Assembly (NCBI GenBank): GCA_003562555.1
Contig: PWUO01000057.1
Location: 1-10,567 of the forward strand
Origin: Dehalococcoidia bacterium
GTDB lineage: Bacteria; Chloroflexota; Dehalococcoidia; GIF9; AB-539-J10
Direction: 5' to 3'
DNA length: 10,567 nucleotides
Positions 1-6,306 of the stretch are shown here, in pieces. The notes beneath the pieces were generated by a model. The model was given only the letters and a program-made list of their open reading frames with translations. It ran no database searches and was not told the DNA's origin. Numbering within the stretch: position 1 is the stretch's first letter; every line of letters starts with the position of its first letter. Made by a program: the position numbers and the translations under genes.

Positions 1-117
1 GATCTTCGGGGGCTGGAGCAGCGCCTTCAGAAGGAGACCGGGTTCGTTCCTTCCGGCCACTTGCTCGAGGTGTACGGCGTGTGTCCCGCGTGTGGCGATT
101 CGTCTTCCTCTGCATAG
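1..117 (+). CDS. Fur-family metal-responsive repressor, C-terminal fragment (5' end outside window)
   Basis: The first 117 bases read in frame 1 as 38 residues ending at TAG. They include the segment GHLLEVYGVCPACGD, which is the usual end of Fur-family regulators (Fur, Zur, PerR). There a late CxxC pair forms half of the structural zinc site next to the dimerisation strand. Only the dimerisation tail is visible; the winged helix and the sensing residues lie upstream of the window. The metal sensed therefore cannot be read directly. A zinc-type ABC transporter starts 94 bp downstream with a palindrome overlapping its promoter, which makes Zur the most likely identity by context. Fur-family membership is fairly secure; the Zur assignment is inference. 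Confidence 0.85.
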   Translation, partial: DLRGLEQRLQKETGFVPSGHLLEVYGVCPACGDSSSSA

Positions 118-131
118 TGGGCGTTCCTGAC

Positions 132-162
132 TTGAGAGATCCGGTTTGTGTTGTAGTACAAT
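132..162 (+). promoter_or_regulatory. Candidate sigma70-type promoter of the zinc transporter operon
   Basis: TTGAGA (132-137) and TACAAT (157-162) lie 19 bp apart, which is longer than the ideal 17. They sit about 50 bp upstream of the lipoprotein start. The -10 box overlaps the palindrome centred at 156, as expected for a repressible promoter. The upstream regulator gene could also read through into the operon, because there is no evident terminator between them. Confidence 0.45.
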
Positions 163-163
163 A
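149..163 (+). promoter_or_regulatory. Palindromic operator candidate 1 (Fur/Zur-type 7-1-7)
   Basis: TTGTAGTACAA (151-161) is a perfect inverted repeat around G156. Extended to a 7-1-7 layout (149-163), six of the seven pairs match. Fur-family repressors typically bind 7-1-7 inverted repeats. The site covers the candidate -10 box of a zinc uptake operon, directly beside a Fur-family gene. The sequence does not match a Zur box I can name from a specific lineage, so the regulator assignment is inference. Confidence 0.5.
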
Positions 164-183
164 GAAATTAGGTATCAATTACT

Positions 184-200
184 TCGTTGTACTACGTCAA
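184..200 (+). promoter_or_regulatory. Operator candidate 2, inverted partner of the site at 149-163
   Basis: TTGTACTAC (187-195) is the exact reverse complement of GTAGTACAA at 153-161, so the two sites form a 9-bp inverted repeat with centres 36 bp apart. On its own the second site is a weaker palindrome around C192. It ends immediately before the ribosome binding site of the lipoprotein gene. It could be a second repressor site, or it could pair with the first in the leader RNA. Which of the two is undecided. Confidence 0.35.
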
Positions 201-211
201 GGGAGGGCGTG

Positions 212-1228
212 ATGCGGACGACTTCAGTGCTGAGGACTACCATGTCTCTGTTCATGGCTGCGGCTCTTGTCGTCGCGCTGACAGGGGCAATGGTCACCGG
301 ATGCGGCCCTGTACCTGATGATTCCGACCGCGTAGTAGTGGCCGTAACCATACTGCCGCAGGCTGGATTTGTGGAAGCGGTAGGTGGAGACAGGGTGGAT
401 GTGGTGGTGATGGTTCCTCCCGGGGCGTCACCCCATACGTATGAGGCTACTCCCGACCAGATGGTGCAGTTGTCCCGGGCCTCCATGTATGCGATGGTTG
501 GATCACCGGTCGACTTCGAGCTCGCGTGGATGGACCGTCTGATTGCGGCCAACCGCGATATGCTCGTGGTCGACTGCTCCACGGGGGTCGACCTGCTGCA
601 CTATGACGATGAGCACGAACACCATAATGACCGTGATGACGACCATGACCACGATCATGACCACGATGGGCACGACGACGACCATGAGCACATTAATGAC
701 CATGATCACGACCATGACGAGGACGGGGATCATCATCACCACACCGGACCGGACCCGCACATCTGGCTGTCAGTTCAGAACGCGAAGGTGATGGTGTCGC
801 ATATCTGCGATGGGTTGATGCAGGTGGATCCCTCCAATGCCGATTACTACAGGGCCAACTGCCTGGCGTACGTTGAAGAGTTGGACGCGCTTGATCATGA
901 ACTCCGGGCTCAACTGGAGTCACTGGAGCACAGGCGGTTCGTCGTCTTCCACCCCGCGTTCGGCTACTTCGCGCGCGATTACGACCTGGTGCAGATCGCT
1001 GTGGAGCAGGGCGGCAATGAGCCGGATGCGCAGTACCTTGTGAGGTTGTTGCATGAGGCGAAGGAGCATAATATCCGTATCATCTTCGCCAGCCCGCAAT
1101 TCAGTGTCCGAAGTGCTGAAGTCATCGCCTCCGAGATAGGCGGTGAAGTCGTACTGGTAGATCCTCTCGCGAAGGACTACCTGTCGAATATGCGCCAGAT
1201 CGCAGCGGCCATCGGTCAGGTATCATAG
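212..1228 (+). CDS. znuA: Zinc ABC transporter substrate-binding lipoprotein with His/Asp-rich loop (ZnuA/TroA family)
   Basis: This is the extracellular metal-binding subunit of a high-affinity zinc uptake system, 338 aa. ATG 212 is chosen because GGGAGG lies five bases upstream (201-206); an in-frame TTG at 146 lacks such a site and would add a non-secretory N-terminus. Residues 1-30 form a lipoprotein signal peptide ending in VTGC with Cys31. Likely ligands are His75 (SPHTYEAT), His183 (DPHIWL), His247 (FHPAFGYF) and Asp317 (VDPLAKDY). A His rather than Glu at the third site is the pattern of zinc-type members. Residues 130-177 are a low-complexity loop with 18 His and 19 Asp, sited just before the second ligand as in other ZnuA proteins and thought to collect zinc. 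The ATPase and permease genes follow directly. Family assignment is strong; zinc over manganese is well supported but inferred. Confidence 0.93.
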   Translation: MRTTSVLRTTMSLFMAAALVVALTGAMVTGCGPVPDDSDRVVVAVTILPQAGFVEAVGGDRVDVVVMVPPGASPHTYEATPDQMVQLSRASMYAMVGSPVDFELAWMDRLIAANRDMLVVDCSTGVDLLHYDDEHEHHNDRDDDHDHDHDHDGHDDDHEHINDHDHDHDEDGDHHHHTGPDPHIWLSVQNAKVMVSHICDGLMQVDPSNADYYRANCLAYVEELDALDHELRAQLESLEHRRFVVFHPAFGYFARDYDLVQIAVEQGGNEPDAQYLVRLLHEAKEHNIRIIFASPQFSVRSAEVIASEIGGEVVLVDPLAKDYLSNMRQIAAAIGQVS

Positions 1229-1233
1229 GCATC

Positions 1234-1992
1234 ATGGATGAGCGTCCGGTCATCGAGCTTCGTGACGTATGGGTCTCGTACGGCCCTGTACCTGCGCTTG
1301 AGGGCATCAATCTCGCGGTCAGGTCCAACGACTTCCTCGGGATCATTGGTCCGAACGGCGGTGGCAAGAGCACGCTGCTGAAGGTCATCCTAGGGCTGGT
1401 AGTTACCGATAGTGGCAGCGTCTCGGTACTTGGAGAAACGCCTGAGAGGGGGCGGCATCGCGTGGGCTACGTTTCGCAGCGTCCGATATTCGACAGGGAG
1501 TTTCCTGCGAGCGTCTGGGATGTGGCGCTTATGGGTCGCTCTGGCCAGAAGGGTCTTCTTCGAAAATACGATGGCACTGACAGGGCGGCCGCTGAGGCGG
1601 CACTTGCCAGGGTCGGGATGCTTCAGTTTCGCCACAAGCAGATTGGCCAGCTCTCCGGCGGCGAACAGCAAAGGGCGTTCATTGCGCGTGCCCTTGTCAG
1701 CGAACCTGCGATACTTCTCCTCGATGAGCCGCTTGCAAGCATCGATCCGACGATGCAGACCGATTTCTACGAAGTGCTGCAGGAATTGCGGCGGCACCTC
1801 ACCATTCTCATGGTGTCTCACGACGTCGGGGCCGTCTCTGTACACGTGGATACCATCGCGTGTCTGAATCGCCGACTTTTTCATCACGGTGCCGTTGAGC
1901 TGACTCCACAATTGCTTGAGGCGACGTATCAGTGCCCCGTACAGCTCATAACCCACGGACAGGTGCCCCACCGGGTGCTGAAGGAACACTGA
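1234..1992 (+). CDS. znuC: Zinc ABC transporter ATP-binding protein (ZnuC family)
   Basis: This is the cytoplasmic ATPase that powers metal import, 252 aa, the normal size for the family. All nucleotide-binding motifs are intact: Walker A GPNGGGKST (39-47), Q-loop Gln82 in GYVSQRPIFDREFP, signature LSGGEQQR (140-147), Walker B ILLLDEP (160-166) and the H-loop in MVSHD (193-197). The segment after the Q-loop is typical of zinc/manganese-type ATPases. The gene starts five bases after the lipoprotein stop and ends three bases before the permease start, so the three are clearly one operon. The ribosome binding site is weak (AGG at 1227-1229). This suggests translational coupling, or initiation from a TATCAT sequence seven bases upstream of ATG, which is less likely. 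Confidence 0.95.
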   Translation: MDERPVIELRDVWVSYGPVPALEGINLAVRSNDFLGIIGPNGGGKSTLLKVILGLVVTDSGSVSVLGETPERGRHRVGYVSQRPIFDREFPASVWDVALMGRSGQKGLLRKYDGTDRAAAEAALARVGMLQFRHKQIGQLSGGEQQRAFIARALVSEPAILLLDEPLASIDPTMQTDFYEVLQELRRHLTILMVSHDVGAVSVHVDTIACLNRRLFHHGAVELTPQLLEATYQCPVQLITHGQVPHRVLKEH

Positions 1993-1995
1993 TCG

Positions 1996-2805
1996 ATGCT
2001 CGAAGCGCTGCAATATGACTTCATGCGGCATGCGCTCGCCGCGGGGCTGCTGGCGGCGGTCGCCTGTGGTGTCGTAGGCGTCTACGTGGTGGTCAAGCGC
2101 ATCGTCTTCATTAGTGGAGGCATCGCGCATACGTCATTCGGCGGCATCGGACTCGGCTACTTCCTGGGTGTGAATCCTATCCTGGGCGCGCTCGTATTCG
2201 CCCTCGGTTCCGGTCTTACCATCGGGTTAGTCACCCGGCGTACACGTCTCCCCGCGGACACTGCCATCGGGGTGCTCTGGGCCATGGGTATGGCGCTGGG
2301 GGTTGTCCTTATCGCACTCACGCCGGGGTATGCCCCGGATCTGATGAGTTACCTGTTCGGGAATATCCTCACCGTGCCCTTCAACGACCTCATGCTCATG
2401 GTTATCCTCGACCTCGTCATTATCGCTGTCGTGGTGGCGCTGTACAAGGAGTATCTTGTACTCGCCTTCGAGGAGGAGTACGCCCAGGCGGCAGGCATTC
2501 CGGTGGAGAAGCTCTATCTGCTGCTCCTTGGACTGATCGCGCTCACGGTGGTGGTGCTCATTCGTGTGGTTGGAATGATACTCGTCATCGCGCTGCTCAC
2601 GTTTCCTGCGGCGATGGCACGCCAGTTCACCTACAACATGCGAACCATGATGCTGCTCTCGGTTGCTTTCGGTGCGGTGTTCACGACGGGCGGGCTGTGG
2701 CTGTCATACCTGCTCAGGCTTCCGTCCGGGGCTACTATCGTGCTGCTGGCGGGCATCGCGCTCACTCTCACTCTTGTGGTCTCCAGACTGCGCAGACGGG
2801 GATGA
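1996..2805 (+). CDS. znuB: Zinc ABC transporter permease (ZnuB family, ABC-3)
   Basis: This membrane channel subunit of 269 aa has roughly seven to eight hydrophobic helices and a basic C-terminal tail (SRLRRRG). The ABC-3 hallmarks are present: an early GVVGVYVVVKRIVFISGGIAHTSFGG region, the cytoplasmic coupling segment EEEYAQAAGIPVEKL (about 158-172) that docks on the ATPase, and the helix IRVVGMILVIALLTFPAAMAR. The ATG follows the ATPase stop by three bases. An AAGGA about ten bases upstream lies inside the end of the ATPase gene. Intact, with no oddities. It works with the lipoprotein and ATPase just upstream. Confidence 0.94.
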   Translation: MLEALQYDFMRHALAAGLLAAVACGVVGVYVVVKRIVFISGGIAHTSFGGIGLGYFLGVNPILGALVFALGSGLTIGLVTRRTRLPADTAIGVLWAMGMALGVVLIALTPGYAPDLMSYLFGNILTVPFNDLMLMVILDLVIIAVVVALYKEYLVLAFEEEYAQAAGIPVEKLYLLLLGLIALTVVVLIRVVGMILVIALLTFPAAMARQFTYNMRTMMLLSVAFGAVFTTGGLWLSYLLRLPSGATIVLLAGIALTLTLVVSRLRRRG

Positions 2806-2865
2806 TTAACCTGTCAGGTGCAGTCGGGCGGCGGAACACCATTCCAGTCTCGTAAGGAGGTTATT

Positions 2866-3069
2866 ATGGGCGACACGAAATGCAAGGCCGAGTCGAATCT
2901 TGAGCGATGCACCTGCACCTACCCGGGGTGCCCGCGAAAGGGGATGTGCTGCGACTGTCTGGCGTACCACTGGAAGAGCAGGCAGTTGCCGGGTTGTCTG
3001 TTTCCGCCGGAGGTTGAGCGCACGTACGACCGTTCGCTCGCGACGTTCGTGAAGATATACGGAGGGTAA
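2866..3069 (+). CDS. Small cysteine-rich protein, DUF6485-like
   Basis: This 67-aa protein starts at ATG 2866, set by a perfect AAGGAGG (2854-2860) five bases upstream; an ATG at 2818 in frame has no such site. It has eight cysteines: 6, 15, 17, 22, 28, 29, 31 and 44. The core reads RCTCTYPGC, then GMCCDCLAYH, then LPGCLFP. From memory this matches the short cytosolic proteins grouped as DUF6485, which have no established function. The cysteine spacing suggests a metal or Fe-S site. There is no signal peptide or membrane segment. It sits 60 bp after the permease on the same strand, so it is probably expressed with the zinc transporter and may be a zinc-handling protein. That role is inferred from position only. 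It could also be an independent gene. Confidence 0.8.
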   Translation: MGDTKCKAESNLERCTCTYPGCPRKGMCCDCLAYHWKSRQLPGCLFPPEVERTYDRSLATFVKIYGG

Positions 3070-3095
3070 TCACGGCGCGCCTGTGGCCGCGTCAG

Positions 3096-3114
3096 CCTGA
3101 CCCAACATGTCAGG
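3096..3114. repeat. Small inverted repeat between convergent genes (possible weak bidirectional terminator)
   Basis: CCTGAC (3096-3101) and GTCAGG (3109-3114) can form a six-pair stem with a seven-base loop. This lies in the 99-bp gap between the convergent Cys-rich gene and the NEW3-like gene. There is no T-tract on either strand, so an intrinsic terminator is not proven. A related CCTGtCAGG sequence occurs at about 2810-2818, just after the permease gene. Confidence 0.25.
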
Positions 3115-3168
3115 TGTGCCAGTGCCGACGGCTCCTGCCGCTGGGAGACCGTGCCCGCATGCTGCGGA

Positions 3169-4125
3169 TCAGCGCTGTCTCAGTGCGTAGAACGCGTACA
3201 TCAGCCCCAGGAACGCAAGCACCACGATCAATATGCCGGTGAAGACCCATGTCGGCTTCGTCTCCACAGACACCCGCATCTCGAGTTTAGGGGGATTGTC
3301 AGAGATAGCGGGATCGCCTCTGAAATCCAGCGTGAGATAGTAATCACCGGAGATCGCCTTCTCCGGAGGAGTGATGGAGACGGTGATCACTTCCTGCTGG
3401 CCCGGGGCGAGATGTGCGATGGAATCGGGCTCAAATCTTACGCTCCACTGCTCGTTTGCGATTCCGGGAGGGCGCGTCGAGGATATCGAGACCTTGTCCA
3501 GGTCAGACGATCCGGTGTTCGAGACAACTACATCGAATGTCGCCGGCGCCCCGGGAGTCGTCTTTGTATTCAGTCTGCCGGTGCTGGTGCCTGCATCAAG
3601 TCCGTACCACGCCGTTATCACCGCCGTGAGACTGATCGAGTCTTCAACAGTGCCATCACGTGATACTACCCGCAATTCCAGGGGGTAGTCGCCGGGCTGC
3701 ATGTTGGTCCACCACGGGGCGGTCGCTGCGACCACGAGTTGCGTCGGGACGCCAAGCGCCCTCAGCTGCATTGCGCCGATCCGCCGGTCAAGCCGCCACG
3801 ACGATTCAGCCACATAGAAGCGCCATCCTTCCGGACCGGTGAGCTCGAAGTCGAATACCCTGCTCTGCAGCCGACCGAGGTCGGCCTGCTCGAAACCTGG
3901 CGCAATGTCGGTCAATTCGTACAACAGTTCAAGCTGGAATATGAACGTCCGGTCGGCAGGACCGGATACGGACGGATACTTGGTGCTGACCCTGATGCGG
4001 TCGGGCCGCAACTCTGTCGCTGCGGAGTCGTCTGCAGCCACCGGGTCGGGGATGAGCAGGACGGAGCCGAATCCGCCGATGAGTATCGCTGCCACAAGTA
4101 ACAGTGAGAGTCCGGTTTTCCGCAT
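3169..4125 (-). CDS. Secreted, membrane-anchored protein with two NEW3-like domains
   Basis: This 318-aa protein has an N-terminal signal peptide (MRKTGLSLLLVAAILIGGFG onward, cleavage probably near Ala30-Ala31). Two immunoglobulin-like segments follow at about 45-170 and 186-288, then a C-terminal transmembrane helix (about 293-314) and a short basic tail, LRQR. The second segment (ATFDVVVSNTGSSDLDKV, LAPGQQEVITVSITPPEKA, SGDYYLTLDFRGD) follows the pattern of NPCBM-associated NEW3 domains. The first (FDFELTGPEGWRFY, MQPGDYPLELRV) looks like a diverged copy. The start is chosen because GGAGG lies upstream of ATG 4125; reading further upstream gives an implausible Cys/Arg-rich extension. Such proteins sit on the outer face of the membrane and are often found beside ABC exporters. 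Here no exporter is adjacent. The biological role is unknown. Confidence 0.82.
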   Translation of the reverse strand: MRKTGLSLLLVAAILIGGFGSVLLIPDPVAADDSAATELRPDRIRVSTKYPSVSGPADRTFIFQLELLYELTDIAPGFEQADLGRLQSRVFDFELTGPEGWRFYVAESSWRLDRRIGAMQLRALGVPTQLVVAATAPWWTNMQPGDYPLELRVVSRDGTVEDSISLTAVITAWYGLDAGTSTGRLNTKTTPGAPATFDVVVSNTGSSDLDKVSISSTRPPGIANEQWSVRFEPDSIAHLAPGQQEVITVSITPPEKAISGDYYLTLDFRGDPAISDNPPKLEMRVSVETKPTWVFTGILIVVLAFLGLMYAFYALRQR

Positions 4126-4224
4126 CGGTTGTAACCTCCAGGACTGGTAGGCTTCCACGCCGGCCGCAGCCTGCGCACGAAGCATTGCCCAAATTAGTAT
4201 CAGAACAGTGTTAACTTCTTGTGA

Positions 4225-4254
4225 ATTATACGCAATCACGACGGAAAACAGGAA
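4225..4254 (-). promoter_or_regulatory. Candidate promoter of the NEW3-like gene
   Basis: On the minus strand a perfect -10 TATAAT (4225-4230) is preceded by a weak -35 TTCCTG (4249-4254) at 18 bp. Transcription would start near 4218, giving a leader of roughly 90 nt. A second set, TTCACA and GATACT, lies just downstream and could serve instead. The perfect -10 in a GC-rich intergenic region is the main support. Confidence 0.45.
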
Positions 4255-4304
4255 TAGCCCCGGACGCTGTGAGCAATGCCTGCAGATCATCCGCGCATCA
4301 TAGT

Positions 4305-5153
4305 TCAGCAGGGTGCGGTTTCGATCAACGCAACACCGAAGGCCCCTGGTCCGAGATACGTGCCAAGCGTGGCGCCGCATTGGGCGTGTACCATACGTTC
4401 GCGTGGGAATCCCCTGCTGAGGCGCGTCGCGAGAACTTCCATGCCCTGTTCGTCCGTGGTGTGACCGACGGCAAGATGCAGCAGTTCCCCATGCGAATCT
4501 ACCCTTTCGATAACGCGCTCAATTGCCTGTTGCCTGCCCCGAACCCGTTCGATAGGGTGGGCGACGCCGTCTCGGAGTCCAACGATGGGCTTCACGTGGA
4601 GCATGGATCCCAGAAACGCCGCAGCCGCTCCAATGCGTCCACCCTTGTGCAGGTACTCCAGAGTCTCGAGCACGCCAAAGAAGCGTGTGTGTGGCGTCAT
4701 GGACGTAACGCTGTTCACGATTTCGTCGACGTCAGCACCCTGCCGTGCCAGAGTGGCGGCATGCATCACGAGGAGTCCAAGTGCGAGGGATGCGGTGGTG
4801 CTGTCGACCACAGAAATGCGGGTCTCCGGCGCAAGCGCCTCGGCAGCGACAACAGCGGCGGAGTAGGTGGCGCTGAGTCTTGGTGAGAGGTGGATGGAGA
4901 CGATGCCTTCCGTATCTGGCTTGATGCGACGGTAGACGTCCGTAAACTCTCCGGCGGAGGGTGCTGCCGTTCGTGGAAAGGTGGCCCTGTGTGCGGCAAG
5001 GCGCCGGTAGAATTCGTCTTTGCTGATGGTGGCGCCGTCGAGGAACGCCTCATCTCCGAAGTAGACGTGGAGCGGGACCACAGTTATCTGAAGATCGTCG
5101 ATTATATGCTTCGGCAGATCCGCGGTACTGTCGGTGACAATTCGGATCGGCAC
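4305..5153 (-). CDS. DegV/FakB-family fatty-acid-binding protein (copy 1)
   Basis: This 282-aa protein belongs to the DegV/FakB family, which holds a fatty acid in a buried tunnel and presents it to a FakA-type kinase for acyl-phosphate synthesis. Visible motifs are TDSTADLP (7-14), RTAAPSAGEF (61-70), SIHLSPRLSATYSAA (86-100), YLHKGGRIG (167-175) and the C-terminal CGATLGTYLGPGA (259-271). In the third motif Ala replaces the Gly usual in LSGTY, as it does in copy 2. The start is GTG at 5153: an in-frame stop lies four codons upstream and MPIRIVTDST is the normal family N-terminus. No Shine-Dalgarno is visible; TAGGTT sits six bases upstream, which suggests a leaderless message. It lies 112 bp after copy 2 on the same strand. 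No kinase gene is in the window. Family assignment is strong; the lipid specificity is unknown. Confidence 0.92.
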   Translation of the reverse strand: MPIRIVTDSTADLPKHIIDDLQITVVPLHVYFGDEAFLDGATISKDEFYRRLAAHRATFPRTAAPSAGEFTDVYRRIKPDTEGIVSIHLSPRLSATYSAAVVAAEALAPETRISVVDSTTASLALGLLVMHAATLARQGADVDEIVNSVTSMTPHTRFFGVLETLEYLHKGGRIGAAAAFLGSMLHVKPIVGLRDGVAHPIERVRGRQQAIERVIERVDSHGELLHLAVGHTTDEQGMEVLATRLSRGFPRERMVHAQCGATLGTYLGPGAFGVALIETAPC

Positions 5154-5159
5154 GATGCT

Positions 5160-5165
5160 AACCTA
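5160..5165 (-). promoter_or_regulatory. -10-like hexamer for leaderless transcription of DegV copy 1
   Basis: On the minus strand TAGGTT, preceded by an extended TGC, ends six bases before the GTG start. This spacing would put the first transcribed base on, or very close to, the start codon. There is no convincing -35 and no ribosome binding site. Together these fit the TANNNT arrangement of leaderless genes in several high-GC lineages. Readthrough from copy 2 remains possible. Confidence 0.35.
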
Positions 5166-5265
5166 GCACATTCGCGATGCACGGGCCAGCCACCGGCCAA
5201 AGGAAAGACCGTCGAGCAGCTTCCCTTCGGAATCCCCCCCACGTCGCTGCAACGCGGCGGATCGA

Positions 5266-6138
5266 TCAGTGACCCGGGTTCTCGATCTGGCAGGGCGCGA
5301 CGCCGCCCTCGATCAGTGCGACGCAAAGGGCACCGGGCCCGAGGTACGTGCCGAGCGTGGCACCGCACCGAGTGCGCAGTATCTCGTCAGCAGGGAAAAA
5401 TTGGGACAGCCGCGAGGCGAGAAGCTCCATCTCCGCCTCAGTGGTGGTGTGCGCTACGCCGAGACTCAGTATCGGTCCGTATCCGGAGACCAGCTCGCAG
5501 ACCCGATCGAGCGCGCGTTCCCGTCCGCGCACGCGCTCAATGGGATGAGCGATACCATCGCGCAGGCCGAGAATGGGTTTGACGTTTAGCATCGATCCCA
5601 GGAAGGTGGCAGCCTTTCCAATCCTTCCACCCTTGTGCAGGTACTCGAGCGTATCCACGACTCCGAAGTACTGCGTCCGCGGGATGGACGAAGTGGTGAC
5701 GTCGAGGATCTCATCCAGCGTCGCGCCTTCTCGGGCCATCCGGGCAGCCTGTACAACGAGCAGGCCAAGCCCGATCGACGCAGAAAGCGTGTCGACTATC
5801 TCGATTCTGCAGGGAGTTTCCACGCCGTCTTTGGCCACCAGTGCGGATGCGTATGTGGCACTGAGCTTGGTGGAAATGTGGATCGAGATGATCTCGTCTG
5901 ATTCCTGGGCGATCTCTTCGTAGGTCTCGATGAACATGCCTGATGATGGGGCTGACGTCTTGGGCAGTATGTCGCCCGTGGTGAGAAGATTGTAGAAACC
6001 CTCGGTCGAAATGCTGACGCCATCCTGAAACGTGTCATCCCCGAAATGGATGTGCAACGGCACGACGGAGATACCAAGTTCCTCGACAATCTCCTTAGGG
6101 AGGTCTGCGGTGCTATCGGTAACAACTCTAACTGTCAT
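5266..6138 (-). CDS. DegV/FakB-family fatty-acid-binding protein (copy 2)
   Basis: This 290-aa second member of the DegV/FakB family carries TDSTADLP (7-14), KTSAPSSGMF (60-69), SIHISTKLSATYASA (85-99), YLHKGGRIG (166-174) and CGATLGTYLGPGA (258-270). ATG 6138 is chosen because AAGGGG lies a few bases upstream on the minus strand; an ATG at 6165 would place that site inside the gene. Copies 1 and 2 are clear paralogues: 39 of 44 residues match across the TLEYLHKGGRIG to ERVRGR block, while the N-terminal half and the C-terminal tail have diverged. Copy 2 has eight extra residues at the C-terminus. Genomes with FakA often encode several FakB proteins with different acyl preferences, and the tandem pair probably reflects this. 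Specificity is not readable from the sequence. Confidence 0.93.
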   Translation of the reverse strand: MTVRVVTDSTADLPKEIVEELGISVVPLHIHFGDDTFQDGVSISTEGFYNLLTTGDILPKTSAPSSGMFIETYEEIAQESDEIISIHISTKLSATYASALVAKDGVETPCRIEIVDTLSASIGLGLLVVQAARMAREGATLDEILDVTTSSIPRTQYFGVVDTLEYLHKGGRIGKAATFLGSMLNVKPILGLRDGIAHPIERVRGRERALDRVCELVSGYGPILSLGVAHTTTEAEMELLASRLSQFFPADEILRTRCGATLGTYLGPGALCVALIEGGVAPCQIENPGH

Positions 6139-6206
6139 TTCTTCCCCTTGTGTGAAAATGTGCACTCGGGAGACTGTTGCAGAATACGGAGAGGGCGTGC
6201 AGATGC

Positions 6207-6235
6207 AACGTATCGCATAACGGTTCGGTGGTCAA
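6207..6235 (-). promoter_or_regulatory. Candidate sigma70-type promoter of DegV copy 2
   Basis: On the minus strand TTGACC (6230-6235) is followed after exactly 17 bp by TACGTT (6207-6212). The start would fall near 6200, giving a leader of about 60 nt. It separates the DegV genes from rlmB, whose stop is at 6307. The -35 is strong and the -10 moderate. Confidence 0.4.
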
Positions 6236-6255
6236 CCGGCGCGTGTCTGAGAGGT

Positions 6256-6297
6256 CCGGGTCTGGATGGACACCGTGGTGCTGCCCGCAGACCCCGG
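6256..6297. repeat. Nested inverted repeat just beyond the rlmB stop
   Basis: CCGGGTCTG (6256-6264) pairs with CAGACCCCGG (6288-6297), giving nine pairs with one bulged C. The 23-base loop contains a second small hairpin, CACCGTGGTG (6271-6280). It lies ten bases past the stop of rlmB in the direction of transcription, so it may end that transcript or stabilise its 3' end. No U-run follows on the minus strand, so it is not a classical intrinsic terminator. Confidence 0.4.
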
Positions 6298-6306
6298 GGT
6301 TCCTGA

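Noticed and set aside
604..740. Repeated CAC/GAC/CAT tract considered as a DNA repeat or CRISPR-like array.
   Set aside because: The repeats are irregular, in frame, and encode the His/Asp-rich loop expected in this protein family. There are no spacers.
1390..2130. Open minus-strand frame of about 246 codons opposite the zinc ATPase.
   Set aside because: It overlaps a complete ATPase with all motifs and shows no family features of its own.
4126..4380. In-frame minus-strand extension of the NEW3-like gene upstream of ATG 4125.
   Set aside because: It lacks a ribosome binding site, would bury the signal peptide inside the protein, and overlaps the end of DegV copy 1 and a strong -10 box.
5154..5265. 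Small inverted repeats between the DegV genes (GGCC/GGCC, TTCC/GGAA) considered as a terminator.
   Set aside because: Stems of four pairs with no T-tract are expected by chance in GC-rich DNA.
4890..5582. Open plus-strand frame of about 230 codons across the DegV pair.
   Set aside because: It spans the two DegV genes on the other strand, is Arg/Gly-rich, and has no ribosome binding site or motif.
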